A stretch of 64,000 nucleotides of DNA from the NCBI GenBank assembly GCA_922989275.2, contig OV277866.1, positions 51,761,246 to 51,825,245 on the forward strand, given 5' to 3'. Within the stretch, counting starts at the first letter, position 1. Every line of letters begins with the position of its first letter. The position numbers were made by a program, and so were the translations under genes. Under the pieces are notes generated by a model. It saw only the letters and a program-made list of their open reading frames with translations. It was not told where the DNA came from and did no database searches. Below, one piece after another: positions 52,933 to 63,681 of the stretch. The stretch is from Gari tellinella (Eukaryota > Mollusca > Bivalvia > Cardiida > Psammobiidae).

Positions 52933-53110
52933 TCTTCACTTAATTGTTTTCAGCTTCAATAGTGTTGTCTCTAAGCTCGGGCTGTATGACATAAGAAATT
53001 TCGATACGAGTGTCAAACAGTTTCATCCTGAACAGACGCTGCATAACGATCAGGATCAAAACTGTTTGCAATATCGAATTTATGCGACTCCGCCGAAACT
53101 AAATTGAGTA
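52933..53110 (+). mobile_element. MITE-B, worn
   Basis: TTCACTTAATTGTTTTCAGC, AAGAAATTTCGATACGAGTG and the hairpin arms CATCCTGAACAGACGC and GATCAGGATCAAAACTG. Confidence 0.75.
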
Positions 53111-53137
53111 TTTATGGATGTATCGTAAAATGACAAA

Positions 53138-53206
53138 AAATGCAGACCCTGGCGAGAGTGGTCCTATAGGAACCCTCTGATCTTGGTCTTCAATGTTTTC
53201 AATAGG
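53138..53206. repeat. Type J hairpin (degenerate)
   Basis: TGCAGACCCTGGCGAGAGTGG and CCTCTGATCTTGGTCTTCAATG are the arms, with TCCTATAGGA at the tip. Confidence 0.6.
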
Positions 53207-53221
53207 GTCAATGTTTCATTG

Positions 53222-53482
53222 GAAGAGAGGAGACGGCGTTATTCTTTCTCATTTAAACGCAAACCAAAAGCAAACGCGTTGCAATAAGATATAAAAATTA
53301 TATATATACATTTTGTTTTATAAATTTCTAATTATTAATTGATATCTGAGTGGCAGACAGTTTGTGTCCTGATGAGACGTCGGGTAACCCGGCGTCCGAT
53401 CTTCCTACAAACTGTTTGCATTGGACATCATAGTTTTAGCCTAAACAGGTTTATTGGAAAAGAATCACGTCTTCAACCCTGT
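53222..53482 (+). mobile_element. MITE-A, older subtype, worn
   Basis: GAGAGGAGACGGCGTTATTC opens; TATCTGAGTGGCAGACAG precedes a hairpin with GTCGGGTAACCCGGCG; ends CGTCTTCAACCCTGT. Confidence 0.8.
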
Positions 53483-53575
53483 AAATTTTTTTTAAAAAGC
53501 CATTGGTCTCGGGATAAGGCAGTGATGACGATGGATCCACCCCCGGGCAATGCACTGAAGGTGTTACAGTATTCC

Positions 53576-53669
53576 CTACCTACAACTGACCTCCCAACAA
53601 CGACTCCCTTCTTACAACGACCCTTGTCGCAGTCTCCCGCCGGTTGTTGTTGTAGAGAGGGAGTAGTGT
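53576..53669. mobile_element. MITE-C minimal derivative
   Basis: Only the two ends remain: ACAGTATTCCCTACCTACAA, CAACAACGACTCCCTTC and GTTGTTGTAGAGAGGGAGTA; the whole interior and hairpin are deleted, leaving 94 bp. Confidence 0.85.
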
Positions 53670-54052
53670 ATGCCCGTTAAATGAGACCTTTTATGGGACC
53701 ATATTTTCTAAAGGTGTTTTAAAACATGTCAAGACTTGATTTGACTTTTTGCCTGCCTTAAAGTTTTGCCTGCCACCTGGTTTACGTTTGCCGTCTGCAA
53801 TTATTTCTAAAAAAATATTTTAAAACCATTTTAGTTCAACTCGTGCAACACTACGTAACTCTTGTTGGATATTAGGTTCATTTGTGGATCGTCTTAGTTA
53901 CAAAAAAAACCCCACTCTACTTGGAATAAATACTGCTTTAAATCAACAAAGGGTGTAGACCCTGATGAGGCTCCAAACTGTTTGCCACTGAGATTAAAAA
54001 GAGATAGATCTAGTAAGAAACCTTTCTAAAAAACTGCGCGTTCAGTAAACGC

Positions 54053-54472
54053 TTATGCCCCCGGTGGCAACCTTGACAGTATATTTTGAATCCAAATTAG
54101 GTCAAGGTCAAGGTCAAAATCAAGGTTGGGTGATATTGGTGGATAGCGAATAGTCCAAGGCAACAACTGTATAAGTATCCAAGCATTGGAGTAAGCGTTG
54201 TTGATGCTAGACGAAACGGTAAAATCTAGTTAACCAAGAAATATCCCAATCAAAATATTCTAAGTCCAAATTAGGTCAAGGTCAAAATCAAGGTTGGGTA
54301 TTATTGGTTGCTAGGGAATGGTCCAAGGCAACAACTGTATAAATATCCAAGCATTTGAATAAGTGGTATTGTTGCTAGACGAAACGGTAAAATCTACTTA
54401 ACCTGGTTAAGGACGGACGGACGGACGGGACGATTACTATATGCTTCCGCATCTGTCGATGCCGGGGCATAA
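54053..54472. repeat. Type M element with a tandem AGGTCA-rich unit
   Basis: TTATGCCCCCGG at the left and CCGGGGCATAA at the right are inverted ends. Inside are two tandem units of about 165 bp (54078-54238 and 54241-54402), each holding TTAGGTCAAGGTCA, TCCAAGGCAACAACTGTATA and GACGAAACGGTAAAATCTA. GGACGGACGGACGG precedes the right end. This layout is typical of a repeat common in molluscs. Confidence 0.85.
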
Positions 54473-54630
54473 AAACGTTATTTTTGTACATTTTACAACA
54501 ATGAATTTGCGTTTAAGGAATAAGGTCTACTCAACTGAATGTTGACGCTGGACTCTGCTGTATTTCGCAGGGATAACGCAGTGGTGTCCTACACAAGTTT
54601 GTTGTAGGCAAACAGTATTTACATATAGCT

Positions 54631-54878
54631 ACAGTGGAGAATCCGTTATTCTTTCCCGTTTAAACGAAACAAAACGCAAACGCAAAACACTAAAACGTAA
54701 AAAAGTGCAATTTTTGGACAATTCTGATATTTCATGTTTATCTTGGTGGCGAACAGTTTGGAGCCTGAGCAGACGCCGGGTTACACGGCGTCTGATCTGG
54801 CTACAAACTGTTTGCACTGCAAATAATAGTTTTAGCATAAACGCGTTTATTGGGAAAGAATAACACATTCTCCACTGT
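54631..54878 (+). mobile_element. MITE-A, full copy
   Basis: Complete TIRs; one core substitution breaks the tip (GGGTTACACGG). No long flank duplication. Confidence 0.9.
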
Positions 54879-55121
54879 ACATAATTATAGTATCACCTCT
54901 GTCCGGTGCGCTTGGGGCATTTTCAATTACTATTTTCAATTACTGGGATTGATCATAATGGATAACGGCACAAATCAGAGGAGATTTGTATCCAAAATAA
55001 ATGGCATAGCTTTTTGTCCATTCAAAAAGCGTGCTTTGTACATTATACTTACATTATCTTTCTTCAATCATGTATATGCTTTGACTTGGAGTAGAAAAAT
55101 AACTTGGATCAGACGCTTTGC

Positions 55122-55595
55122 ACAGTTGAGAATACGCCATTAATTTAGTTCAATATTGTCAAAGAATTGTCCTTTTATATGTTTTAGTTCAATGTGTTTG
55201 TGTTTCTTTGCGTTTAAACGAGAAGGAAATATAGGATCTGTCATGAGTCGATGTTTAAGACAAGCTGATCTCAAACAAGTCTAGAATTGAAATGTTATTA
55301 AGCGAGCCTTGGCGAGCTTAATAACTTTTCTATTCTAGACGAGTTTGAGATCAACTTGTCTTAAACATCGACGAGTGACAGATTCTTTTTTTCACATTAC
55401 CAACGATTTAAGCTATTTTTAAGCAATATGTATTTTTTGGAACCTCTGTGACGTCAAAACGCCGTTATAAATTGTGACGTTATAGTGACGTCATCCAAGT
55501 GATCTTACACATGTTGGAGATAAGAATATTCGTCATCGTTGTTCGCTATAGAAAACAGGGGTAGTTATGTGAGAATAGCGTCTTCTCCACTGTAA
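55122..55595 (-). mobile_element. MITE-A, internally deleted, interrupted
   Basis: ACAGTTGAGAATACGCC, then directly CAAAGAATTGTCCTTTTATATG and GCGTTTAAACGAGAAGGAAAT; after an insert the end AATAGCGTCTTCTCCACTGT resumes at about 55575. The core hairpin is absent. Confidence 0.7.
55236..55568. mobile_element. Type H foldback element inside MITE-A
   Basis: A 150-bp palindrome (55235-55385): GATCTGTCATGAGTCGATGT pairs with ACATCGACGAGTGACAGATTC, and GTTATTAAGCGAGCC with GGCGAGCTTAATAAC. A 180-bp tail with TGACGTCA-like words (TGTGACGTTATAGTGACGTC) follows. Confidence 0.8.
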
Positions 55596-55769
55596 GCACC
55601 AGGATAAGTCTATATAATTACATTATTGTAGTTTTAATTCAAATAAACTTATATGCAGAAACATGTGAGAAAGGCCTATGGCCATTGTTACTTAGATAAC
55701 ATGAGCGGACGAGGTTTAGGATACACAAGAGAATAACAGTACATGTATACGAAGACATTAACGCATTTA

Positions 55770-55893
55770 GAGTGGAGAAGACATTATTTTCCTCCCAAAA
55801 AAAACCCGCGTTTACTCTGAAACATCTATTTCCATTGCAAACGGTTTAGTTGTCCTTTTAAACGTTTTATTGCAAACAGTTTGAAGCCCAACA
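55770..55893 (-). mobile_element. MITE-A fragment, inverted
   Basis: AGAGTGGAGAAGACATTATTTTCC opens; CCGCGTTTACTCTGAAACATC and TTGCAAACAGTTTGAAGCCC remain of the body. Confidence 0.6.
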
Positions 55894-56545
55894 GTCATCA
55901 AAAGCATTGCATTTAGCAGTATTATCTACGTTATTTGGCATTGTAGACAAATTCAGATGCAGAGCCTTTGAGAACAACGGTACTTGGTCTGTACAATGTT
56001 GCACTGCAATAAGGCAGGTTTTGTTTTATGACAAGGCTCAAATACATGTATAATCATCTTCGCAGGCGTACACTCTGTGCGTTTCCTTTTTGTACGTTTG
56101 ATACGAACCCCTATCAAGTTATTTTGCTGCTCCAATTAATCGTTTGCAAAAACCCAGATTTTATACTTTTTTTAAGAATAAAAATATTTTAAACAGACAG
56201 CAAAAAAAAACTATTAAATGATTTTGATCCATATAAGCCAATATGCTACTGGGTTCGTGTACCTGATCTGGATCCAAACTGCACATTTTAGCAAAGCCGA
56301 GCTTAGCAGGAAGTGTAAACAAGTTACATGACAAGTAATCCTAACCAAATAGATATATATCGACCGCCAGAGATAAGCCTTTTGTTCTTTACATCTGCGG
56401 CAAATAAAACGCCGTGATTTGTGCTAGCATCAATCATTTTGACTCCTTTTATTTTGCTAATTACATTGCTTTACTGAACAATCTAATTGCGTTTCTTCGT
56501 TAGAGTAAATGGAGTGGGCAGTCTTTTGGCTACTATAACACCGTA
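55894..56545. other. No firm feature
   Basis: Includes worn core-1 arms (AATGATTTTGATCC and GATCTGGATCCAAACTG near 56220-56280) and a minus-strand frame at 55953-56135 without recognised motifs. Confidence 0.4.
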
Positions 56546-56726
56546 TTCTTTCATTGCCGTCTGAGTGTGGTATCTAAAATGTTTATATTATTTGGGATAA
56601 GGAAACAATATTGCGAGTACCAAACAGTTTGGATCTTGATCAGACGCCGCTTTACGCGGCGTCTGATCAGGATTCAAACTGTTTGCCAATGGAAGGGGTA
56701 TCGGGCTTGGTAGTGAAAGGGGATAA
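56546..56726 (+). mobile_element. MITE-B, nearly full
   Basis: CTTTCATTGCCGTCTGAG, then the hairpin GATCAGACGCCGCTTTACGC with arm CGTCTGATCAGGATTC; ends GGTAGTGAAAGGGGATAA. Confidence 0.85.
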
Positions 56727-57119
56727 TTGGATTGTTGTGTTTTCTAACATCACTGGGGAGCTTTGATTAATTGTGAAGTATCGTGTGCTGGAGATAGTTT
56801 ATTATATAAGAGCCGCACGGACAAAATGTAAAACAAACATTTCGGTTCACCGTTCTAAGGTAGTGCATGGAAACGGAACTGATGAATAGAGTGCATTGTA
56901 TGCAACGAAATACTGTTTGTTTGAATTTCTATTTTCAATTTGCTATGATTTTTCGCCGCTTTTAGCAGTTAATCAGTCATATCGCGACGTCCAGTCTACG
57001 GTGGAGGAAGACCCCATAAGTCCTTTATGTACTGTTTTAAGCACACATCGGCAACTGAGTAGAACCACCGAATAATGTTAATAATGTTTGTCTGAATTCA
57101 GTTACATCGACGTTATACT

Positions 57120-57382
57120 CTTCATTGCTTTACCCTGTATACAATGGCTTTTTGCAAACAGTTTGAATCCTGATCAGACGCCGCGTAACTGATCAGGATC
57201 CAAACTGTTTGACACTCATAGCGTAAATATTTATATGCTTGTACGACGAAAACTGTATAGTTTAAGTCAAATAAACGTTCTTCTTCTACGTTCTTCTTAA
57301 TACCATTTATTTAGATTTGAGACATAAAAGCAGACAAAAATTGTTTAAAACAGATGACGTCATGACAGTGGAGGAGTTAACC
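57120..57382 (-). mobile_element. MITE-B2, full, inverted
   Basis: TTTACCCTGTATACAATGG opens; hairpin GATCAGACGCCGCGTAACTG has lost part of the right arm; ends CATGACAGTGGAGGAGTTAAC. Confidence 0.85.
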
Positions 57383-57718
57383 TTTTACAGTAGAATAGTT
57401 TGAACTCGTGAGGTCGAACTCAAATTGTTATCAGACGTCGGATACCTCAATATTAAAATATTTGACACAGCTATTATGTTTTAAAGACGATAGACTGTAT
57501 TGTTTAGGTCAAATAAACGTTTTTCTTCTTCTGCAATCTTCTTAATACCATAAATTTAAATTTGAGACATAAAAGCATACGACAATTGTTTAAAACAGAT
57601 AACGTCATGACAGTGGAGGAGTTAACCTCTCTAAGCATATTATTTTATACTCGTTATAACTTGTAGTCGAATTCAAATTGTTATCAGACGTCGGGTACCT
57701 CAATATTGAAATTTTTAA
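57240..57718. repeat. 240-bp tandem duplication over a MITE-B2 end
   Basis: Units 57240-57479 and 57480-57718 share GTCAAATAAACGTTCTTCTTC, TTGTTTAAAACAGAT, CGTCATGACAGTGGAGGAG and TTGTTATCAGACGTCGG. The copies differ by small changes throughout. Confidence 0.85.
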
Positions 57719-57760
57719 AAAAACCAGCTAGTGTCCAACTCATTACAGAATATCTCTTAT

Positions 57761-58008
57761 ACAGTGGAGAAAATGTTATTCTTTCCCGTTTAAACGAAAC
57801 GAAACGCAAACGCAAAACGCTAAAACATAGAAAAGTGCAACTTTTGGACAATTCTGACAATTCATTTTTATTTTGGTGGCAAACAGTTTGGAGCCTGATC
57901 AGACGCCGGGTTACCCGGCGTCTGATCTGGCTCCAAACTGTTTGCAATAGAAATAATAGTTTTAGCGTAAACGCGTTTATTGGGAAAGAATAACGTTTTC
58001 TCCACTGT
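57761..58008 (+). mobile_element. MITE-A, full copy
   Basis: Intact TIRs and a perfect core; GCAACTTTTGGAC subtype. Confidence 0.92.
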
Positions 58009-58247
58009 AGTCCGATGAATATGGCAGTTGAAATGCGATAGGAAGCTAAATGCAGTACTAAACTAAAACAAAGCAGAAAACTCCTATAAAACTTTCTTCT
58101 TTTCTTATACACTGCACGAAGCAGTAGTCCGAATAGTAACATGAACATTATAACAACTCTGCTATAGTAAGGCCTGACTGAATAAACACAAACGAATTTC
58201 AGAAAACAGAATAAGATTCATATTTTGTTGCTATTACATGTATCAAT

Positions 58248-58488
58248 ACAGTGAAGATGACGTTATTCTTTCCCGTTTAAACGCAAACGAATCGCAAACG
58301 CAATGAATAAATGGAGAAAATCTTTTGACAATTCTGACTATTTATTTCAGTCTGAGTGACAAACAGTTACGAGCCTGATCAGACGCCGGGTAACCCGGCG
58401 TCTGATCCGGCTCCAAACAGTTTGCATAGAACGCAATAGTTTTAGCGTAACCGCATTTATTGGGAATAAATAAAGTCTTCTCCACTGT
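58248..58488 (+). mobile_element. MITE-A, older subtype, first of three in a row
   Basis: ACAGTGAAGATGACGTTATT; spacer TTTCAGTCTGAGTGACAAAC; core tip CGCCGGGTAACCCGGCG; ends GTCTTCTCCACTGT at 58488. Confidence 0.9.
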
Positions 58489-58736
58489 ACAGTGGAGAAT
58501 CTGTTATTCTTTCCCGTTTAAACGCAAACGTACGCAAACGCAAAGCACTAAAACGTAGAAAAGTACAACTTTTGGACAATTCTGATAATTCATGTTTATC
58601 TTGGTGGCAAACAGTTTGGAGCCTGATCAGACGCCGGGTTACCCGGCGTCTGATCTGGCTCCAAACTGTTTGCACTGCAAATAATAGTTTTAGCGTAAAC
58701 GCGTTTATTGGGAAAGAATAACAGATTCTCCACTGT
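58489..58736 (+). mobile_element. MITE-A, full copy abutting the previous one
   Basis: Starts on the A of the TA that ends the element before it. Near-consensus, young-looking, same orientation. Confidence 0.92.
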
Positions 58737-58740
58737 ATGT

Positions 58741-58890
58741 TATAGTGGAGAAGACGCTATTCTTTCCAAATAAACACGTTTATGCAAAAAGTATAATATC
58801 CATTGCAGACGGGTTTGGGATATTATTCGGCATCTGTTTGCCATTAAGATAAAAAAAATTCAGAATTGTGTTAATTTTCTAAATTCTATT
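58741..58890 (-). mobile_element. MITE-A, worn third copy, inverted
   Basis: TATAGTGGAGAAGACGCTATTC, AATAAACACGTTTATGC, then GGTTTGGGATATTATTCGG where the hairpin should be and GCCATTAAGATAAAAAAAATTC. Confidence 0.75.
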
Positions 58891-59339
58891 GCACTGATTT
58901 TGAGTTGTAATTTGTGAAAGATAAGGGCCCAGACGGAATTCTTTCTTCGATGATTATATATATATATATAAAGTATTCGGACTGTAAACGACAGTTCCCT
59001 CTTGGTAGTGTCGGTATATCTCAGAATAGATAATCATCCCGCCACTGTTACGCCAAGAAAGACAGGCCATCAGACTATAGGACCAGGGTTTCTTTTGTCA
59101 TTATTTAAAGAGCCGATATATCAAACGAATGACTATGTAGTTTCAAATTTAACGCCTCCAATATACTTTTATCCGAATCACTAGAGGAATCAGGACACGA
59201 ACACTGAACAGGTCGGGTATTGCTGATTGATGAAATTATTGTGTTCGCCGTTTTGGGGCGGCTGTCTTTTGTGTGTTTATTCATGTTGATTTTAGATCTT
59301 ATAGTAGTTATATGTCTTTTCTCGCTTTGTAGGTACATT
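58891..59339. other. Possible 3' region of an unidentified retroelement
   Basis: A TA microsatellite lies at 58957-58971. Plus-strand frame 59002-59184 (LLSLFKEPIYQTNDYVVSNL) leads towards the tail at 59340, so this may be its body. Not recognised. Confidence 0.3.
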
Positions 59340-59426
59340 TATGTTTTTCATATGAAGCGCTTTTGAACGCACAACCCCTGTGTGAAAAAAGCGCTATACA
59401 AATCTGGAATAATAAATAAAAAGATA
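59340..59426 (+). repeat. SINE/LINE 3' tail, copy 2
   Basis: TATGAAGCGCTTTTGAACGC, CAACCCCTGTGTGAAAAAAG, CGCTATACAAATC and AATAATAAATAAAAAG; same tail as 38187-38262. Confidence 0.7.
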
Positions 59427-59449
59427 AATATTTAACCCCAGTACTCCAT

Positions 59450-59633
59450 ACATGTAACTATGCTATTTTATGTAATTTAGTTATTCCTCCACTGAAGAAA
59501 TTAGTTCAAACCTATACAGTCATAAATATACACCACAAGAAACAGTTTCTGCTTCCTAACAGATGATGAGTTCAAGCAGGCTGAAACTAAAGCATAAGGT
59601 GCCTTAAGATTCTAGTTTACTTTCAATGTGCAT
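59450..59633 (+). mobile_element. MITE-D, worn
   Basis: TTATTCCTCCACTGAAGAAA, CTATACAGTCATAAATATAC and hairpin arms TTCAAGCAGGCTGAAACTAAA and TAGTTTACTTTCAATGTGC. Confidence 0.75.
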
Positions 59634-59879
59634 TAACTATTTCATTCTCAATGACGATTAAAAGCGCATTTGCAAACAACTTGGATCCTGATCAGACGAC
59701 GCGTTATGCGGTGTCTGTTCAGGATCCAAACTGTTTGACTCGTTTTGAAATTTCTTCAGTCATACTGCCTTATTATTTAACTTTCAAACGACATAGAAGA
59801 CAACAAAAATTGAAGCAGACGACAATGAAACGGTGAAGGGTTAAACATCTCACAGAAAATTAGGCAGTGAAGGTTTAAG
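59634..59879 (-). mobile_element. MITE-B, full, inverted
   Basis: TTAACTATTTCATTCTCAAT to GGCAGTGAAGGTTTAA; hairpin GATCAGACGACGCGTTATGC. Confidence 0.88.
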
Positions 59880-60289
59880 TTCCACCTGTATTAAAAAACA
59901 GGATATGGGGTAAAGGGTTAAATGCCAGTAGACCAACCCCGAGCTAGTCAGTACACTGATGGTTAACTGACATTATAAACAGTATAGATCCTGATACATG
60001 TAAGACACGAGATTCGAAACGCTTTGTCTTGACAGTTTGTTACAGATGAATATTTTGTTCGGGGGTCAATGTACACAATTTATTAAACGAAGCTCATAAT
60101 AGAACCGAGCAAAAGAAACCATGAATGTTGAGTATATTTTTTTGTTATTTTACACATTGTGAAAGAAATACTTTGTTCTCAAATTAACACTAATATGATT
60201 ATATATGTTGCATACGGTTGTGAGTCTACATACAGTCGTCTAGTCACTGGATGTCTGACCAGGCTCCAATATGCGCAAATGGAATAGAT

Positions 60290-60541
60290 ATAAGATTTCT
60301 TTATTTTCCCTTCGGTAACCATGACAAACAGAATTCTGAATTATACCAAATTAACAAATGTTACAGAACTTGACGCAAGAAACCTTCCTGTAAAGTTTGG
60401 TTGAAATCAGTCAAGAATAAGAATAAGTTAGAAGAATATGTTTAAAGATATTGACAGACGTACGACGACGACGATGACGTACATTCGGCTATCACAAAAA
60501 CTCATATTTGCACTTTGTGCCAGGTGAGCTAATAAAAGTAC
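60290..60541 (+). repeat. Degraded dispersed repeat ending AGGTGAGCTAATAAAA
   Basis: GGTAACCATGACAAACAGAATTC..., AAGTTTGGTTGAAATCAGTC, then GACGACGACGATGACG, TTCGGCTATCACAAAAACTC and TTTGTGCCAGGTGAGCTAAT. The end is that of a repeat family common in mollusc genomes. Confidence 0.55.
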
Positions 60542-61074
60542 GCTCGATATGTATTCTGGCCTCTGATCTGGATGGAAACTATTTGCACAGGCATGTACAG
60601 AAACACACATGTGAGATAAACTGGAAACTAAACCAGTGGTCCAGATAAGGGGAGTATTTCAAAAACATAAATCTTTATTTCTGCATTAAACCCTATGGTG
60701 TCACTACTCATAAGAATCGTCTCGAAGTAGTAACATCATAACATTTTGTGCAGTATGAGCGAGAAAATGATGGATTTGTTCAGATTACTCCTCCTTATCT
60801 GGAACCCTGTAAACAAAATCGAAAGTTTACTTCTCTATGATAATCCGACGTCCTCGACAACTTTTTCAAATCCAAACAAGATATGGCAGAACAGGACTCT
60901 GAGATATCTTACTAACATATACACCGGTCTGTATTTGTAACAATGATCTACTGGATATCCAAAATATATTTCCCAAACTTTGATTTTATAATTCTCCAGC
61001 GACTCTCACACTTCTGGTATACATCAACTTTTCTTTCAGTAGTGGATGTTTGCGTCTGTTACTTTGTTGATAAA

Positions 61075-61885
61075 TCAAACATTACTAACATATCAAAAGG
61101 TCATCAATAGTATCTAACAGGCCGCTACCCAGCAATATCCAGTCGATAGTGAATCTCAAACCAGCTGCTGGAGCTTACAGTATACATGCATAACATATAG
61201 ATACCTAGATAGTATCAATGGATTATTTTTCGTGTTATTGAATAATGTTTTCTTCAACCCATTTCCGCATTTTCCGTTTCTAGTTTTTAAAAAAACGATG
61301 ACCACTTAAAGCAGGTAGAAAATAAAGCAGAATGTGCATTCTGCTTTACTTTCAGCCTGCTTTGAGCTGTACTCTTCTTGGATATAGAAAATACGTCTGA
61401 TGGTACATAGTCATCACTGTTTAAACTATATTCTTCAGTGAATGAAATATTTAAAGGCGTAAAAGGCGTATTTATGGGATTACGAGTTAAACAGCTAATT
61501 ATCAAGTACTGAAAACGATACAAGTCATATAAAAGGTCTTGCGCCTGCTGGATCATTTTCGTGGCTTATTGAAAATCATATAGCAATAGCAAACAAACTG
61601 GATACTGTCAGATCAGACACCGATTAACAAAATGTCTAGTTTATATTGTACTACCATATCAAAAGGTCATAACTAATATCTAACAAGCCGCTACCTAGCA
61701 ATAGTCAGTCGATAGTGAATCCCCAATCAGCTACTGGAGCTTACACTATACATGCATAACATATAGATACCTAGATATGATCAATGGATTATTCTATTTT
61801 TTTAAAAAAAATTTAAGAATACTTTTTTATAAACAGCTTATTGTCTAGTACTGAAAACGGCACCCGTCATATAAAAGATATGTTC
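61075..61885 (+). repeat. Direct duplication, left copy interrupted by MITE-D
   Basis: 61075-61240 and 61641-61800 share CATATCAAAAGGTCAT, CAGTCGATAGTGAATC, CATGCATAACATATAGATAC and ATCAATGGATTATT. The continuation (AAACAGCT.ATT...AGTACTGAAAACG) follows at 61492 in copy 1 and 61833 in copy 2. Confidence 0.85.
61256..61488 (-). mobile_element. MITE-D, inverted, inside the duplication
   Basis: The core-2 hairpin is shortened: ACTTAAAGCAGGTAGAAAAT and CTTTACTTTCAGCCTGCTTTG around GCAGAATGTGCATTC. It ends GGCGTATTTATGGG...GAGTTAA. Confidence 0.85.
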
Positions 61886-62935
61886 CAACACACTTGTTCA
61901 ATTGTCATAATTTAATATTAATTGTTTTCATTACTTTTGGTTAGCTGTGATTGGCTGTAATTTTTGTTTCATAACTCAATGAAAACAAAAATAAATCAGG
62001 CCACGCCTTGTCAGGACTACTTTCTCTTTGTCCAACTGCTCTCCACAAGCGCAGCACGAAGCAGGACGCCAAATGACGTCATTGACGTCGATGTAACTAC
62101 AAAAAAACGTCGCGTTTTGGCGGAAAATATATATGGCGGAGGGACCACAACCTACCTTTTAAAAGCGTTAAATAATGAACACTCGTGTCGGATTCTCTAT
62201 TTAACTACTTTCTTAAATTCAGTAGTGATATTAAATTTTAAGGAATAATTTTAATAATTATTGTATTCATGTAGATATGAAAAAAACACCTGATCACACT
62301 TTTGTATAAAACCACTTTCATACAGTGTAACCAAGGTTTTTTCATACCTCCATGAGTACAATAATATTAGAATTATTCCTTAAATATACATATCATTTCT
62401 ACAGGCTTTTGCAGAACAAACCTAGAGTTATGATTGTTTCGATCGGAATTATAAAGCGCCCCTCCCCGCCCCACCCTGTCAGTCCAACTAGCTTACCATT
62501 GCAAACATACATGTTATATGAAGCCAGAAGGGCCTTGGTGTGATGCTTCAACTCGATATACACTGCTTCATGTGTTGTCATTATTGTGACTTTACTGAAT
62601 ATGGTATTTTAGTTTTGTATCTTAACATGGGCAAATGTTTGCACTGAAACATTTTAAAGTTAAAGGGAGTTTATACACTGTTATTGCCTGTTCAAGACGT
62701 GACTAAATGAATGTTTATATACAAATGCAGTTAGCCTTTACAAATATACTTTAAAAACATTTTTTTTTCGTGTATTAGTGAAAATCATATTTGCAAGTAA
62801 TCTGGATACTGATGAAACGCCGATTAACTCACTCGTGGTTTTAGTGTATAAACATGTTTGGGTACAAAAAAAATGGTTAATTACCGTATGTCCTATACTT
62901 GTTTGTATTAGGCAAATTAACGACTATATAACGCC
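61886..62935. other. No recognised feature
   Basis: AT-rich with short frames. Nothing was recognised apart from ATGACGTCATTGACGTCG at 62071-62088, which holds TGACGTCA. Confidence 0.4.
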
Positions 62936-63424
62936 GTTTAGCTGCTTAACAAGCGCATTCTTTCACCTTTTACTCCATACATACACCCTTTTAGGTCTTT
63001 AGTTTATTCTTCCAATCAGGAAAATTATTCCAGATTATGCCGACATGAAATCGCACCCTAAGGATATTTCCAGTAACCTAGCAAATTATAACTTAACCTA
63101 TAAACCTTATACAGTGGAGAAAACGTTATTTTTTCCCGTTTAAACGAAACGAAACGCAAACGCAGAACGTAGAAAAGTGCAACTTTTGGACAATTCTGAG
63201 AATTCATGTTTATCTTGGTGGAAAACAGTTTGGAGCCTGATCAGACGCCGGGTTACCCGGCGTCTGATCTGGCTCCAAACTGTTTGCAATAGAAACAATA
63301 GTTTTAGCGTAAACGCGTTTATTGGGAAAGAATAACGTTTTCTCCACTGTAACACACCCGATTGTAGCTTTAAGCAAGCTGAAAATTATGCAAAATGCTA
63401 TATGAAGAACCACTTCAGCATGCG
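62936..63424 (+). mobile_element. MITE-D, worn, interrupted by MITE-A
   Basis: GTTTATTCTTCCAATCAGGAAAAT and ATTATGCCGACATGAAATC are the left half; GTAGCTTTAAGCAAGCTGAAAA and GTTAAC close after the insert. Confidence 0.65.
63111..63350 (+). mobile_element. MITE-A inside MITE-D
   Basis: Intact TIRs and core with a small deletion in the left half (CGCAAACGCAGAACG, missing the AAACACTAA block). TA on both sides. Confidence 0.92.
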
Positions 63425-63663
63425 TTAACCTGTTCGCTCTCAAAGACGCTTAAAAGCGCGTTTGCAAACAGTTTGGATCCTAATCAAAGGCGGCGTCTGA
63501 TCAGGATCCAAACTGTTTGACAGTCGTTTTGAAATGTCTTCAGTCATACTGTCTTATATTCTAACTTTGAACGGACATTACAGACAACAAAATAGAAGCA
63601 GACGATAATAAAGCGGTGACGGGGTACAAATCTCCCGAATATTTTGATCATGAAAGGGTGAAG
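63425..63663 (-). mobile_element. MITE-B, inverted, hairpin tip deleted
   Basis: TTAACCTGTTCGCTCTCAAA to CATGAAAGGGTGAA. Left arm GGATCCTAATCAAAGG is short; right arm GGCGTCTGATCAGGATCC is intact. Confidence 0.88.
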
Positions 63664-63681
63664 CACCTGTCTGTCTTTATT

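Noticed and set aside
57684..58148. Recurrent open frames with VWSQIRRRVTRRLIRLQTVC on both strands of many loci
   Set aside because: They are translations of the MITE-A hairpin and its flanks; the palindrome gives the same frame on both strands. No conservation as protein is implied.
768..63663. CRISPR-like array from the repeated hairpins
   Set aside because: Spacing is irregular, copies are dispersed transposons with TIRs, and the gene structure is eukaryotic with spliced exons.
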